Shown here: one piece after another, positions 29,751-38,873 of the stretch | Layout: each line of letters opens with the position of its first letter | How positions within the stretch are numbered: position 1 is the first letter of the stretch | Assembly: GCF_000007365.1 (NCBI RefSeq) | Contig: NC_004061.1 | Span: 124,001 to 188,000 of the forward strand | DNA length: 64,000 nucleotides | Direction of reading: 5' to 3' | From: Buchnera aphidicola str. Sg (Schizaphis graminum) | Lineage (GTDB): Bacteria > Pseudomonadota > Gammaproteobacteria > Enterobacterales > Enterobacteriaceae | The notes under the pieces: generated by a model | The model's input: only the letters and a program-made list of their open reading frames with translations | Told to the model about the DNA's origin: nothing | Databases searched by the model: none | Made by a program: the position numbers and the translations under genes

Positions 29751-30896
29751 TTAATTACTGAATTTTACTTGATTGAGTAATTTAATGAAATGATCAAATA
29801 AAGATGAAGCATCATGTGGTCCAGGACTAGCTTCTGGATGTCCTTGAAAACTAAAAGCTAATTTATCAGTTAAACATAATCCTTGTAATGTTCCGTCAAA
29901 AAGTGAGCTATGTGTTATAGCAATATTATTTGGCATATTTTTTGCATCTACGGTAAAGCTATGATTTTGTGATGTGATTATTACTCGATTTGTTTTAATT
30001 TCTTTTACAGGATGATTTCCACCATGATGACCGAATTTCATTTTGATAATATTAGCTCCACTAGCTAATGCAAGAAGTTGATGTCCTAAACAAATTCCAA
30101 AAATAGGAATGTTTTTTTTTAAGAAACATTGAATTGCATGAATAGCATAATCGCATGGTCTTGGATCACCAGGACCATTAGATAGAAAAATTCCATCAGG
30201 ATTTAAATTTAAAGCTATTTTGGGATCAGTTTTAGCCGGTACTACAGTTAAATAGCATCCTCTATCTACAAGCATACGTAATATATTTCTTTTTACTCCA
30301 AAATCATATACGACAATATGGAATAAAAATTTTTTTTTCTTTTCAAGTTTAGATTTTGATTTATTGATAAAAAAGCTGCCTTTATCCCAATTATAGATAA
30401 ATTTAGTACTAACTTTTTTAGCTAAATCTAATCCTTGTAAACTTAAAAATTTTTTTGCTTTTTGATATGCGACACTGTAATTTTCTTTTTTGTCTTCTAT
30501 AATACATCCATTTTGTGAACCTTTAGTACGTAAAATCCTTGTTAATTTTCTTGTATCAATATCGGATATTGCAACAATATTGTTTTCTTTTAAGTAAGAA
30601 GAAAAACTTTTTTCGCTCCTATAGTTACTTGATATTGGTGACATATCACGAATAATTAGTCCTCTTATATGAATTTTTGATGATTCTTCATCGTTACAAT
30701 TAGTGCCAATATTGCCGATATGAGGATGAGTTAATGTTACGATTTGATGTGAATAGGAAGGATCAGTAATGATTTCTTGATATCCAGTTATTGATGTATT
30801 AAAAACAACTTCACCTACAGTTGTCCCCTTAGCTCCAATAGAACGTCCATGAAATCTAGTTCCATCTTCTAAAACTAGTACTGCTAATTGGCCCAA
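29751..30896 (-). CDS. carA: Carbamoyl phosphate synthetase small subunit (TTG start)
   Basis: Glutaminase subunit that feeds ammonia to CarB. The chosen start is the TTG at 30896: it gives 381 aa (E. coli 382), aligns residue for residue with MIKSALLVLEDG, and has GGAGG five bases upstream. An ATG four codons earlier (30908) would place the GGAGG inside the gene. E. coli carA is also known to start with UUG. The class I amidotransferase triad is present: Cys in [10 protein letters not shown], and the His-Pro-Glu of [12 protein letters not shown]-terminal conserved blocks are [15 protein letters not shown] and [12 protein letters not shown]. It leads the carAB operon; ArgR and PyrR-type control cannot be traced. 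Confidence 0.95.
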   Translation of the reverse strand: MGQLAVLVLEDGTRFHGRSIGAKGTTVGEVVFNTSITGYQEIITDPSYSHQIVTLTHPHIGNIGTNCNDEESSKIHIRGLIIRDMSPISSNYRSEKSFSSYLKENNIVAISDIDTRKLTRILRTKGSQNGCIIEDKKENYSVAYQKAKKFLSLQGLDLAKKVSTKFIYNWDKGSFFINKSKSKLEKKKKFLFHIVVYDFGVKRNILRMLVDRGCYLTVVPAKTDPKIALNLNPDGIFLSNGPGDPRPCDYAIHAIQCFLKKNIPIFGICLGHQLLALASGANIIKMKFGHHGGNHPVKEIKTNRVIITSQNHSFTVDAKNMPNNIAITHSSLFDGTLQGLCLTDKLAFSFQGHPEASPGPHDASSLFDHFIKLLNQVKFSN

Positions 30897-30901
30897 AGCA
30901 T

Positions 30902-30906
30902 CCTCC
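30902..30906 (-). promoter_or_regulatory. Shine-Dalgarno GGAGG deciding the carA TTG start
   Basis: GGAGG on the minus strand, five bases before the TTG. It overlaps an upstream in-frame ATG, which makes that ATG an unlikely start. Confidence 0.75.
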
Positions 30907-31045
30907 ATTTAAAAATTTTTAAATAAAAGCACAAAATCGTTAAAAAAATATGAAAAATTGCATATTATTTTAACTAAATTTAATATTTTTGTCTATTATC
31001 GTAGTAAATATTTATATTTTTATAAATTTTTTTAATATGCATACT

Positions 31046-31867
31046 TTAAAATTTATCTTTTAATATATCGTTCATATTAAATAATCCGTGTTTTTTTTCG
31101 TGAATCCATACAGCTGCTTCAATAGCACCTTTAGCAAAAGACTCTCTATTAAAAGCACTATGAGTAATTTTAATTTCTTCATCAGAGCTTGAGAATAAAA
31201 CAGTATGTTTACCAATAATATTTCCTGATCTTATACTAGAAAAACCAATTTTTTTTGTTTCTCTGATTTTTTTTGTTATACCTTTTGTATAATACAAAGA
31301 GTGTTTATTTAATTCCCAGTTCATGACTTTTGATATATTTTCTCCAATACTGAGTGCTGTTCCTGAAGGTATATCTATTTTATTACGGTGATGATATTCT
31401 ATAATATCAATATCTGAAGTATTTCCTAAAATTTTAGTAGTTTTTTGAATTAATTGATATAATAAGTTAATCCCAATACTAAAATTTGATGCTTTAATTA
31501 AAGCAATTTTTTTAGCATATGAATTTATAGTTTTAATTTCTTTCTCTGAAAAACCAGTGGTTCCTATAATCATATTTTTTTTAAATTCATAGCATTGTTC
31601 TAAAAAATAAAACGTACCACTTGGTTTTGTAAAGTCGATTAAAACGTCAAAATCATTTTTTTCTATATTTATATCACTACTAATAGATACGCTTGTTTTA
31701 CCTATTCCGATTTTTTCTCCTATATTTTGACCAATCAAGGGATGATTATTTTTTACTAATGCCGCTGTTAAAACAGTATTTTTATTTTTTTGTATTTCTT
31801 TAATTAATACCTGGCCCATACGTCCCATAGCACCAGTAATTGCGATACGAGTTATTTTTTTTTTCAT
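31046..31867 (-). CDS. dapB: 4-hydroxy-tetrahydrodipicolinate reductase
   Basis: Second committed enzyme of the lysine/diaminopimelate branch, using NAD(P)H. It is 273 aa, the same as E. coli. The Rossmann motif GAMGRMGQ is near residue 14, followed by the substrate-binding EYHHRNKIDIPSGTAL with the catalytic His and Lys, and GFSSIRSGNIIGKHTV. The C-terminal end reads AIEAAVWIHEKKHGLFNMNDIL. Lysine is an essential amino acid supplied to the aphid, and diaminopimelate is needed for peptidoglycan. The ATG is followed by a ten-A run (complement of 31855-31864), a slippage-prone beginning. Confidence 0.96.
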   Translation of the reverse strand: MKKKITRIAITGAMGRMGQVLIKEIQKNKNTVLTAALVKNNHPLIGQNIGEKIGIGKTSVSISSDINIEKNDFDVLIDFTKPSGTFYFLEQCYEFKKNMIIGTTGFSEKEIKTINSYAKKIALIKASNFSIGINLLYQLIQKTTKILGNTSDIDIIEYHHRNKIDIPSGTALSIGENISKVMNWELNKHSLYYTKGITKKIRETKKIGFSSIRSGNIIGKHTVLFSSSDEEIKITHSAFNRESFAKGAIEAAVWIHEKKHGLFNMNDILKDKF

Positions 31868-31879
31868 AATTGTATTTTT

Positions 31880-32833
31880 CTAATTTTGTACGTTTAAATT
31901 TTTGGGTATTTTAAAAATTGTTTTTTCTTCATCTCCTAACATTTCTTTTGGTGGATTTTTAAAACCTAGTTTTTTTAAATGTTTGATTACTTCCTCTACT
32001 AATATATCCGGTGCGGAAGCACCAGCTGTAATGCCAATATTTTTTTTATTTTTTAGCCATTCTTCTTTAATATCAGAAAATGATTCAATTTGTTTCGTAA
32101 ATACACCTGTTTCTTTTCCTAATTCTGAAAGACGACTAGAATTAGAAGAATTTTTAGAACCAATTACAAGTATTATATCAGTTATTTTAGATAATTTAAT
32201 AATTGCATTTTGTCTATTTGTTGTTGCATAGCATATATCCTCTTTTTTAGGACCAGATATATTTAAAAATTTTTTTTTCAAAGCTAAAATAATAGATTGA
32301 GTATTTTTGATAGATAAGGTTGTTTGTGTAAAAAAATTTAATTTTTTATCTATTTTAATTGTTAATTGATTAACATCTTCTATATCTTCAATAAGATGTA
32401 TTTTTCCCTTTTTATTATCATATTGACCAATTGTACCGATAACTTCCGGATGTCCTCTATGACCAATTAGAATTGTTTCTATGCCATTTTTACTTGATTT
32501 AGAAACTTCTAAATGCACTTTTGTCACTAATGGGCAAGTGGCATTTAATATTGTTAAATTTTTTTTTATAGCTTTTTTTTTTATTTTTTTTGATACTCCG
32601 TGTGCTGAAAAAACTACTATTGAATTATTTGGAATATCTGAAATATCTTCAACGAAGACAACTCCCTTTTGACGTAATGTTTCTATAACATATTGATTAT
32701 GTACTAGTTCATGCTGAACATAAATAGTTTTTTTATAAATTTTTAAAGCATTTTCAACTATTAAGAGAGCTCTTTTAACACCTGCGCAAAAACCTCTTGG
32801 TTTGGCTAATATAATATTCACTATTTTTCTCAA
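31880..32833 (-). CDS. ispH: 4-hydroxy-3-methylbut-2-enyl diphosphate reductase
   Basis: Last enzyme of the non-mevalonate isoprenoid pathway, a [4Fe-4S] protein that makes IPP and DMAPP. It is 317 aa (E. coli 316). The three cluster cysteines are in AKPRGFCAGVKRAL, LNATCPLVTKVH and ICYATTNRQ. Also conserved: YVQHELVHNQYV, GHRGHPEVIGT, TQTTLS and TAGASAPDILVEEV. It lies between lspA and dapB; in E. coli fkpB (between lspA and ispH) and rihC (between ispH and dapB) are present but are missing here. With ispE at the far end of the window it shows that the pathway is maintained. Formerly lytB. Confidence 0.97.
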   Translation of the reverse strand: MRKIVNIILAKPRGFCAGVKRALLIVENALKIYKKTIYVQHELVHNQYVIETLRQKGVVFVEDISDIPNNSIVVFSAHGVSKKIKKKAIKKNLTILNATCPLVTKVHLEVSKSSKNGIETILIGHRGHPEVIGTIGQYDNKKGKIHLIEDIEDVNQLTIKIDKKLNFFTQTTLSIKNTQSIILALKKKFLNISGPKKEDICYATTNRQNAIIKLSKITDIILVIGSKNSSNSSRLSELGKETGVFTKQIESFSDIKEEWLKNKKNIGITAGASAPDILVEEVIKHLKKLGFKNPPKEMLGDEEKTIFKIPKNLNVQN

Positions 32834-32894
32834 ACTGTATTTTTATTACAAACAAAATTTATTTAATTGATAATTAAAATTCATTATAGATTCA

Positions 32895-33365
32895 TTACGA
32901 ATTATAATAATTTTTTTTTATGATCATAATCATGCCAATAAATATACTGAAATCAGCTATATTAAAGGTTGCAAAATGCCAACTTTTAAAGTGTAAATCA
33001 ATAAAATCTATTACAAATCCATAGTTAATACGATCTATTAAATTTCCTATTGCACCTGCGAGAATGAGAGAATAAGAAAGAATTTTATTTTTATCTTTTT
33101 TTTTAAATTTTATCATTATTTTTATAATTGCTAATATAATAATTATACTAAATATTAACAGGAAATATTTTTGCCATCCGTTTTGATCTGACAAGATGCT
33201 GAATGCTGCTCCAAAATTATGGACATGAAATAAATTTAATATGAAAAATACTTTTTGTTTTTCATATATATTTAAATGATTTAAAATCCATTTTTTACTA
33301 TAAAAATCTACTGTTATGATAAAAAATATAATATTTATATATATCCAATAGTATTTTCTTTTCAT
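32895..33365 (-). CDS. lspA: Lipoprotein signal peptidase II
   Basis: Inner-membrane aspartic protease that removes the signal peptide of diacylated prolipoproteins. It is 156 aa (E. coli 164). Four membrane segments are visible, and both catalytic aspartates sit in their motifs: NLIDRINYGFVIDFID and FNIADFSIF. The start ATG overlaps the ileS stop as ATGA, so translation is coupled, as in E. coli. Its survival implies that at least one lipoprotein is still matured. Confidence 0.95.
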   Translation of the reverse strand: MKRKYYWIYINIIFFIITVDFYSKKWILNHLNIYEKQKVFFILNLFHVHNFGAAFSILSDQNGWQKYFLLIFSIIIILAIIKIMIKFKKKDKNKILSYSLILAGAIGNLIDRINYGFVIDFIDLHFKSWHFATFNIADFSIFIGMIMIIKKNYYNS

Positions 33366-36178
33366 ATAAAAAAGCGCTTTTCACCATTTCCTTTAGTATT
33401 TAAAATACAACGTGTACAAATTTTATCATTATTATTTTCAATAAAAATATTATAATGCCAGCATCTTGGACATTTTTTTTCTTTTATTTTTTTTAAAAAT
33501 ATTTTAAAATTAGAAATTTTTTTACTTTTTGTTGAATTTATTGGTGCTGTATTATACAATTCTATTTTAACTTTAGATGTTAAGAATATAAATTTTAATT
33601 CTTCTCCTAAAATATTTAATGTTTTCTTTACTTCTGGGGTTACATATAATATTAAACATGCCTCTAATGAATTGTTTATATTTTTATTTTTTATTTCAGT
33701 TTCTAAAAATTTATTTATTTCATTTTTCATTTCTATTAGATTTTTCCAAAATTCACGGTTAAATAAATCATTTTTATCTAAATCAAATAGTTTATTAAAC
33801 CATTCTTCTGTAAATACATATTGAGCATGTTTTCCAGGTAAGTGATTCCAGATTTCATCAGCAGTAAATGATAATATTGGTGCTATCCAACGGACGAGGG
33901 CATTGATTATATAGTATATAGCTGTTTGACAACTTCTTCGTTCTTGACTATTTGTTTTTAAAGTATATTGTCTGTCTTTTATAATATCAAGATAGAAAGA
34001 ACCCATTTCAATAGAGCAAAAATACATTAAACGTTTTATGATGGCATGAAAGTTGTATTTTTTATAAAATTCAATGATTTCTTCTTGCACTATTTTTGCT
34101 TGACTTATAGCCCATCGATCTAAAAGGACCATGTTTTCTTTTAAAACAGTGTTTTTTTGAGGATTAAAATCGTTTATGTTTGCTAACATAAAACGTGCTG
34201 TATTTCTTATTCTTCGATAAATATCTGAAGAACGTTTTAAAATTTCATTAGAAATAGAAATATCATTAGAATAATTAGAAGAAGCAACCCATAATCTTAA
34301 AATATCTCCTCCTAATGTTTTTACTACTTCATTAGGACTAATAGTATTTCCTATAGATTTAGACATTTTTTGACCATTTTTGTCAACTACGAAACCATGA
34401 GTTAAAACTTCAGAATATGGTGATTGATTCTTTACTAACATAGAAATAATTAACGATGACATAAACCATCCTCTATGTTGATCAGAACCTTCTAGAAACA
34501 TATCTGCATGATTTTTGCTGTATTTTTTATTTTTATATTTTATTACAGTATGAGTATTTCCTGATTCAAACCATACATCTAATATATCAAATGTTTGATT
34601 ATACATGTTATATGTTTCACCCAACATTTCTTTCAAATTAATCTTCCACCATGCTTCTATTCCTTCTAATTCTACTTTTTTTATTATTTTTTTTATTAAT
34701 AAGGTATTTTCAGGATGAATTTTTCCTGTTTTTTTATGCAGAAAAAGACACATTGGTACACCCCATTTTCTTTGTCTTGAAACACACCAATCAGGTCTTT
34801 TTTTTATCATTTCTTCTATTCTAGATCCTCCCCATTTAGGTATCCATGATACCTTTTTGATTTCTTCAAGAGTTTTATAACGTAGTTTTTTCTGATCAAT
34901 ATTTATAAACCATTGTTCAGTTGCTCTAAATATAACAGGAGTTTTATGTCTCCAACAATGTGGATAACTATGTTTTAAAATATTATGATGCAATAAACAA
35001 TCTTTTTTAATTAATAAATTTATAATTATTTCATTAGCTTGAAAAATATTTACACCATTTAATTTTGGATGTATATTATTTATATAATTACCCTTAAAAT
35101 CTACTAAATTCATTGTTTTTATTTTATATTTTTGACTAACGATATAATCATCTGGTCCATGATCTGGTGCCGTGTGAACAGCTCCTGTACCTGAATCAAG
35201 ATTGACATGATCTCCTAATATTACGGGTAAAGAAATATTTTCTAAAAATGGATGTAAAAACTTTTTTCCTTCTAAAATTTTACCTTTAAAAGAACTTAAA
35301 ATATTCCAATGATTTATTTCTAAAATTTTCATTACATTTTTAACTAATTCTTTTGCTAAAATTAGATTGTATTTTTTAGTTTCTATTATTTGATATTCAA
35401 AAATTGGATTGACTGTAATAGCTTGACTTGATGGAAGAGTCCATGGTGTAGTTGTCCAAATAGGCAAATATATATCTTTTTCACTTGAAATATTCAGATT
35501 TAATACTTCTTTTAAAATTTTATTATTTTTACTTTTTATAGCAACAAAAATTGAATCTGATTCTTTATCAAAATGTTCGATTTCTGCATCAGATAATGAT
35601 GAATAACATTTTAAACACCAATGTATAGGTTTAGATTCTTTATATAAATATTTTTTTTCGATAATTTTAGATAGTGTTTTAATTATATTAGCTTCATTTT
35701 TAAAATCCATTGTAAGATGTGCGTTTTCCCAATCTCCAATTACACCTAATCTAATAAAATCTTTTTTTTGTTTTTTTATTTGTTTTTCTGCATATTTTCT
35801 ACATTTTTTTTGAAATATTGTAGTAATTATATTGTTGCTTTTTAAACCCATCTGTTCTTCAACTTTTTGTTCAATAGGTAATCCATGACAGTCCCAAGAT
35901 GGTATGTAAGGTGCATCGAAACCTGACATATTTTTTGATTTGATAATTATATCTTTCAAGATTTTATTAACTGCGTGTCCAATATGAATGTTTCCATTAG
36001 CATATGGAGGTCCATCATGAAGAAAAAAAATTTTTTTACCTTCTTTTTTTTGTCTTATTAATTTATATAGATTATTATCATACCAATTTTTTAATATTTT
36101 TGGTTCTTTTTGAGATAGATTAGCTCGCATGGAAAATTGTGTTTTAGGTAAATTTAAAGTATTTTTATAATCATTCAT
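33362..36178 (-). CDS. ileS: Isoleucyl-tRNA synthetase
   Basis: Class I synthetase, 938 aa as in E. coli. HIGH appears in PPYANGNIHIGHAVNKIL, the KMSKS loop in GQKMSKSIGN, and the C-terminal zinc site as CPRCWH...CTRC. In the CP1 editing domain the threonine-rich WTTTPWTLP, the His in GAVHTAP and the second Asp of GPDDY are kept, so deacylation of Val-tRNA-Ile is probably retained. Two changes near the pocket are seen: Ser251 in the place of E. coli Asn250, and Asp339 for Gly337. This contrasts with the ruined editing sites of ThrRS and PheRS in this window. Neighbours are ribF upstream (28-base gap) and lspA downstream (4-base overlap). Confidence 0.96.
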   Translation of the reverse strand: MNDYKNTLNLPKTQFSMRANLSQKEPKILKNWYDNNLYKLIRQKKEGKKIFFLHDGPPYANGNIHIGHAVNKILKDIIIKSKNMSGFDAPYIPSWDCHGLPIEQKVEEQMGLKSNNIITTIFQKKCRKYAEKQIKKQKKDFIRLGVIGDWENAHLTMDFKNEANIIKTLSKIIEKKYLYKESKPIHWCLKCYSSLSDAEIEHFDKESDSIFVAIKSKNNKILKEVLNLNISSEKDIYLPIWTTTPWTLPSSQAITVNPIFEYQIIETKKYNLILAKELVKNVMKILEINHWNILSSFKGKILEGKKFLHPFLENISLPVILGDHVNLDSGTGAVHTAPDHGPDDYIVSQKYKIKTMNLVDFKGNYINNIHPKLNGVNIFQANEIIINLLIKKDCLLHHNILKHSYPHCWRHKTPVIFRATEQWFINIDQKKLRYKTLEEIKKVSWIPKWGGSRIEEMIKKRPDWCVSRQRKWGVPMCLFLHKKTGKIHPENTLLIKKIIKKVELEGIEAWWKINLKEMLGETYNMYNQTFDILDVWFESGNTHTVIKYKNKKYSKNHADMFLEGSDQHRGWFMSSLIISMLVKNQSPYSEVLTHGFVVDKNGQKMSKSIGNTISPNEVVKTLGGDILRLWVASSNYSNDISISNEILKRSSDIYRRIRNTARFMLANINDFNPQKNTVLKENMVLLDRWAISQAKIVQEEIIEFYKKYNFHAIIKRLMYFCSIEMGSFYLDIIKDRQYTLKTNSQERRSCQTAIYYIINALVRWIAPILSFTADEIWNHLPGKHAQYVFTEEWFNKLFDLDKNDLFNREFWKNLIEMKNEINKFLETEIKNKNINNSLEACLILYVTPEVKKTLNILGEELKFIFLTSKVKIELYNTAPINSTKSKKISNFKIFLKKIKEKKCPRCWHYNIFIENNNDKICTRCILNTKGNGEKRFFI

Positions 36179-36206
36179 AACTTTCTCTTTATTTTTGATA
36201 TTAATT

Positions 36207-37145
36207 TTAAATTAGGTTAAAATATTTTTTAACAATTTCAATATCTTTTGAAATTTGTTCTTTTAATTTGTTTTTAGAAGAAAAAAAACATTCATTTCTT
36301 ATTTTTTTGTATAAAAAAACTTCTATTTTTTCTTCATATAGATTCAAATTAAAATTGAATAAGTGGACTTCAAGAAGTCTATGTTTTTTAGAAGAAAAAT
36401 AACTTGGTTTAATTCCAATATTACATATTCCTACAAATTTTTTATTAAAAAAACAGGAGATTTTTACAGCGTATACTCCGTTATTTAAAGGTATATTTTT
36501 ACGTAATGATATATTTGCAGTTGGATATCCTAATTTTCGTCCTATTTTATTCCCGTGAATTACACGACCTGAGATACTAAATGGTCGACCAAGTAATTTT
36601 CTTGCTAGTTCAATTTTGTTTTCTAATAAACATTTTCTTATATTAGTGCTGCTTATTTTAATTTTATTTTTATATAATAATGAACTGATTTCTATAACTT
36701 TAAAGTTATATTGATATCCAATTTCTTTTAAGAGAGATATATTTCCATTTCTTTTTGATCCGAATCTAAAATCATCTCCAATTATTATAAATTTTATATT
36801 CAATTTTGTTATTAAAATATTTTTTATAAATTTTTCTGCGCTTAAAGATGAAAAAGATTCATTGAATTTAATACATAAAATAATATCAATTTTCCATGAT
36901 TGAATGTATTTAATTTTATTTTGTATTGTTGTAAGTCTTTTAGGAGAGTTTTTATTGTTTAAAAATTCTAATGGTTGTGGTTCAAATAAGATAAGTACAG
37001 TTAATATGTTGTTTTTTTTTCCTATTTTGTATAAATTAGAAAGTAATTTTTGATGTCCTAGATGTACTCCATCAAAATTTCCAATACTTACAGCTGAATT
37101 AGAATTTATTTTTTTTAGATTATGAATGCCTCGTATGAGCTTCAT
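36207..37145 (-). CDS. ribF: Bifunctional riboflavin kinase / FAD synthetase
   Basis: Phosphorylates riboflavin to FMN and adenylates FMN to FAD, supplying complex I and other flavoproteins. It is 312 aa (E. coli 313). The N-terminal FAD-synthetase half has the nucleotidyltransferase motif IGNFDGVHLGHQKLL (residues about 22-36) and FRFGSKRNG; the C-terminal kinase half has GRVIHGNKIGRKLGYPTANI. It is the first gene of a ribF-ileS-lspA transcript, as in enterobacteria, and is divergent from rpsT. Confidence 0.95.
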   Translation of the reverse strand: MKLIRGIHNLKKINSNSAVSIGNFDGVHLGHQKLLSNLYKIGKKNNILTVLILFEPQPLEFLNNKNSPKRLTTIQNKIKYIQSWKIDIILCIKFNESFSSLSAEKFIKNILITKLNIKFIIIGDDFRFGSKRNGNISLLKEIGYQYNFKVIEISSLLYKNKIKISSTNIRKCLLENKIELARKLLGRPFSISGRVIHGNKIGRKLGYPTANISLRKNIPLNNGVYAVKISCFFNKKFVGICNIGIKPSYFSSKKHRLLEVHLFNFNLNLYEEKIEVFLYKKIRNECFFSSKNKLKEQISKDIEIVKKYFNLI

Positions 37146-37308
37146 TGTTAAATTGACCTAATGAAATGAAGTGATTTGTTATTAAAAATTTTTGTTTATT
37201 TTATAAATAATTTTGATGTATTATTCTTACTAATATATAATATTATTTTTATTTATAGATAAATTTTTAATTTATTAAAAAATTATTTTTTATATTTGGG
37301 AGTTAAAA

Positions 37309-37578
37309 TTGGCAAATATTAAATCTGCTAAAAAAGATTCTATAATTTCAGAAGAACGTCGTAAAAAAAATGCTAGTCAACGTTCAAAAATGCGTACTTT
37401 TATAAAAAAAGTTCGTTTAGCCATCTCTTCTGGAGATAAAGAAAAATCATATGATGCTTTTAAGAAAATGCAACCTATTATTGATAAATATGCAACTAAA
37501 GGTTTAATACATAAGAACAAAGCTGCACGATATAAATCTATTTTGTCTTTCAAGATTGCAAAATTGCATAAAAATTAA
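37309..37578 (+). CDS. rpsT: 30S ribosomal protein S20 (TTG start)
   Basis: Small-subunit protein binding 16S rRNA helices 9 and 44. It is 89 aa (E. coli 87), strongly basic, starting [30 protein letters not shown] after the initiator. The start is TTG at 37309, with GGGAG six bases upstream. E. coli rpsT also starts with UUG, which contributes to S20 autoregulation. It is a single-gene unit facing dnaJ across a hairpin; nhaA, which lies between rpsT and dnaJ in E. coli, is missing. Confidence 0.95.
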   Translation: MANIKSAKKDSIISEERRKKNASQRSKMRTFIKKVRLAISSGDKEKSYDAFKKMQPIIDKYATKGLIHKNKAARYKSILSFKIAKLHKN

Positions 37579-37590
37579 TTTTTTACAATG

Positions 37591-37622
37591 GTATTGCCTC
37601 TAATTTTTTTAAGAAGCAATAC
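37591..37622. terminator. Bidirectional terminator between rpsT and dnaJ
   Basis: GTATTGC (37591-37597) and GCAATAC (37616-37622) form a perfect 7-bp stem, extended by TCT/AGA inside after one mismatch, with a T-rich loop. Downstream on the plus strand comes TTTACAATTTTTTT, and on the minus strand a run of Ts after a few bases. It lies between two converging genes. Confidence 0.7.
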
Positions 37623-37634
37623 TTTACAATTTTT

Positions 37635-38771
37635 TTATTTTGTTAAATCATCAAAAAATCTTTTGACACCATCAAAAAATCTTTTCGAACGTGGGCTGTT
37701 TTTATCTCCTCTAAATCCATTAAAACTATTCCCTAGTTCACTTAAAAGATACTTTTGTTTTTCGTTGAGATTAACTGGAGTTTCTACTACCACGCGACAT
37801 AATAGATCGCCTCGACTTCTACTTTGTACTGATTTTACTCCCTTTCCTCTAATGCGAAAAAGTTTTCCTGATTGAGTTTCAGACGGTATCTTTAAATTAA
37901 CTCTACCATCTAGAGTAGGTACCTCGATTTCTCCACCCAATGCAGCCATAGTAAAATTGATTGGTACTTCACAGTAAAGGTTATTCTCTTCTCTTTCAAA
38001 AATAGGATGTTTATTGACCTTCATTTGTACATAAAGATCACCTGGTTGTGCACCATTTGTTCCTGCTTCACCTTCTTTACTCAATCGAATTTTATCATTA
38101 GTATCAATACCAGGTGGAATTTTTACCGATAATGTTTTATTTGTTTTTATTCTTCCTTGTCCTCGACACATACGGCATGGATTTTTAATTACTGTACCTA
38201 TTCCATTGCATGTAGGACATGATTGTTGAACAGTAAAAAATCCCTTTCTAATATGAATTTGACCTTTGCCATGACATGTTGAACATCCATTAGGTTTAGT
38301 TCCAGTACTTGTTCCCATACCATAACAGGTTTTGCATTTTTGAAAAGTTGGAATACGGATTTCTTTTGTTGTTCCTTTCACGGCTTCTTCTAGTGAGATT
38401 TCCATATTATAGCATAAATCGGCTCCTTTTTTCACTCTTTGATTTCTGCTTCCTCCGAAAATATCACCAAAAACATCTCCAAAAATATCGCCAAAATCTG
38501 TAGAACTAGTAAAAGTACTATAAGTATTATTTTGATTGTAACCGTTTTCAAAAGCAGCATGTCCATATTGATCATATGCAGTTCGTTTTTCTTCATTAAT
38601 TAAAATTTCATATGCTTCTTTTATTTCCTTAAATTTATTTTCAGCATTTTTATCTCCTTGATTACGATCAGGGTGGTATTTCATTGCTAATCGTTTATAA
38701 GCTTTTTTAATTTCTCGTTCTTCAGCTGATTTTGGAATGCCTAAAATTTGATAGTAATCTTTTTTTGCCAT
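37635..38771 (-). CDS. dnaJ: Co-chaperone DnaJ
   Basis: J-domain protein that delivers substrates to DnaK and stimulates its ATPase. It is 378 aa (E. coli 376). The J domain (1-70) has the HPD motif in [14 protein letters not shown]; then comes a Gly/Asn/Phe-containing linker ([17 protein letters not shown]), the zinc region with four CxxCxGxG repeats ([32 protein letters not shown], about 145-205) and the C-terminal substrate-binding domain. It follows dnaK by 102 bases with a GC-rich hairpin in between. Confidence 0.97.
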   Translation of the reverse strand: MAKKDYYQILGIPKSAEEREIKKAYKRLAMKYHPDRNQGDKNAENKFKEIKEAYEILINEEKRTAYDQYGHAAFENGYNQNNTYSTFTSSTDFGDIFGDVFGDIFGGSRNQRVKKGADLCYNMEISLEEAVKGTTKEIRIPTFQKCKTCYGMGTSTGTKPNGCSTCHGKGQIHIRKGFFTVQQSCPTCNGIGTVIKNPCRMCRGQGRIKTNKTLSVKIPPGIDTNDKIRLSKEGEAGTNGAQPGDLYVQMKVNKHPIFEREENNLYCEVPINFTMAALGGEIEVPTLDGRVNLKIPSETQSGKLFRIRGKGVKSVQSRSRGDLLCRVVVETPVNLNEKQKYLLSELGNSFNGFRGDKNSPRSKRFFDGVKRFFDDLTK

Positions 38772-38802
38772 ATTGCTATTCTTCCTGCTTTCAAAATAAG
38801 TA

Positions 38803-38831
38803 CACGGGCGTAGATTTTTTCTACGCCCGTG
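38803..38831 (-). terminator. GC-rich hairpin between dnaK and dnaJ
   Basis: CACGGGCGTAGA (38803-38814) and TCTACGCCCGTG (38820-38831) form a perfect 12-bp stem with a five-base loop; eight of twelve pairs are G-C in a genome near 20% G+C. On the dnaK transcript it is followed by TACTTATTTTG, not a real T run. It may be a partial terminator that sets the DnaK:DnaJ ratio, or a 3'-end protecting structure. Confidence 0.7.
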
Positions 38832-38873
38832 CTGGTTTAAATACTCTAATGACTTTTTTTAGATTGAAGTTTA

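Noticed and set aside
37588-37875. 95-codon plus-strand frame
   Set aside because: Starts in the rpsT-dnaJ terminator and runs opposite the dnaJ C-terminus; no similarity.
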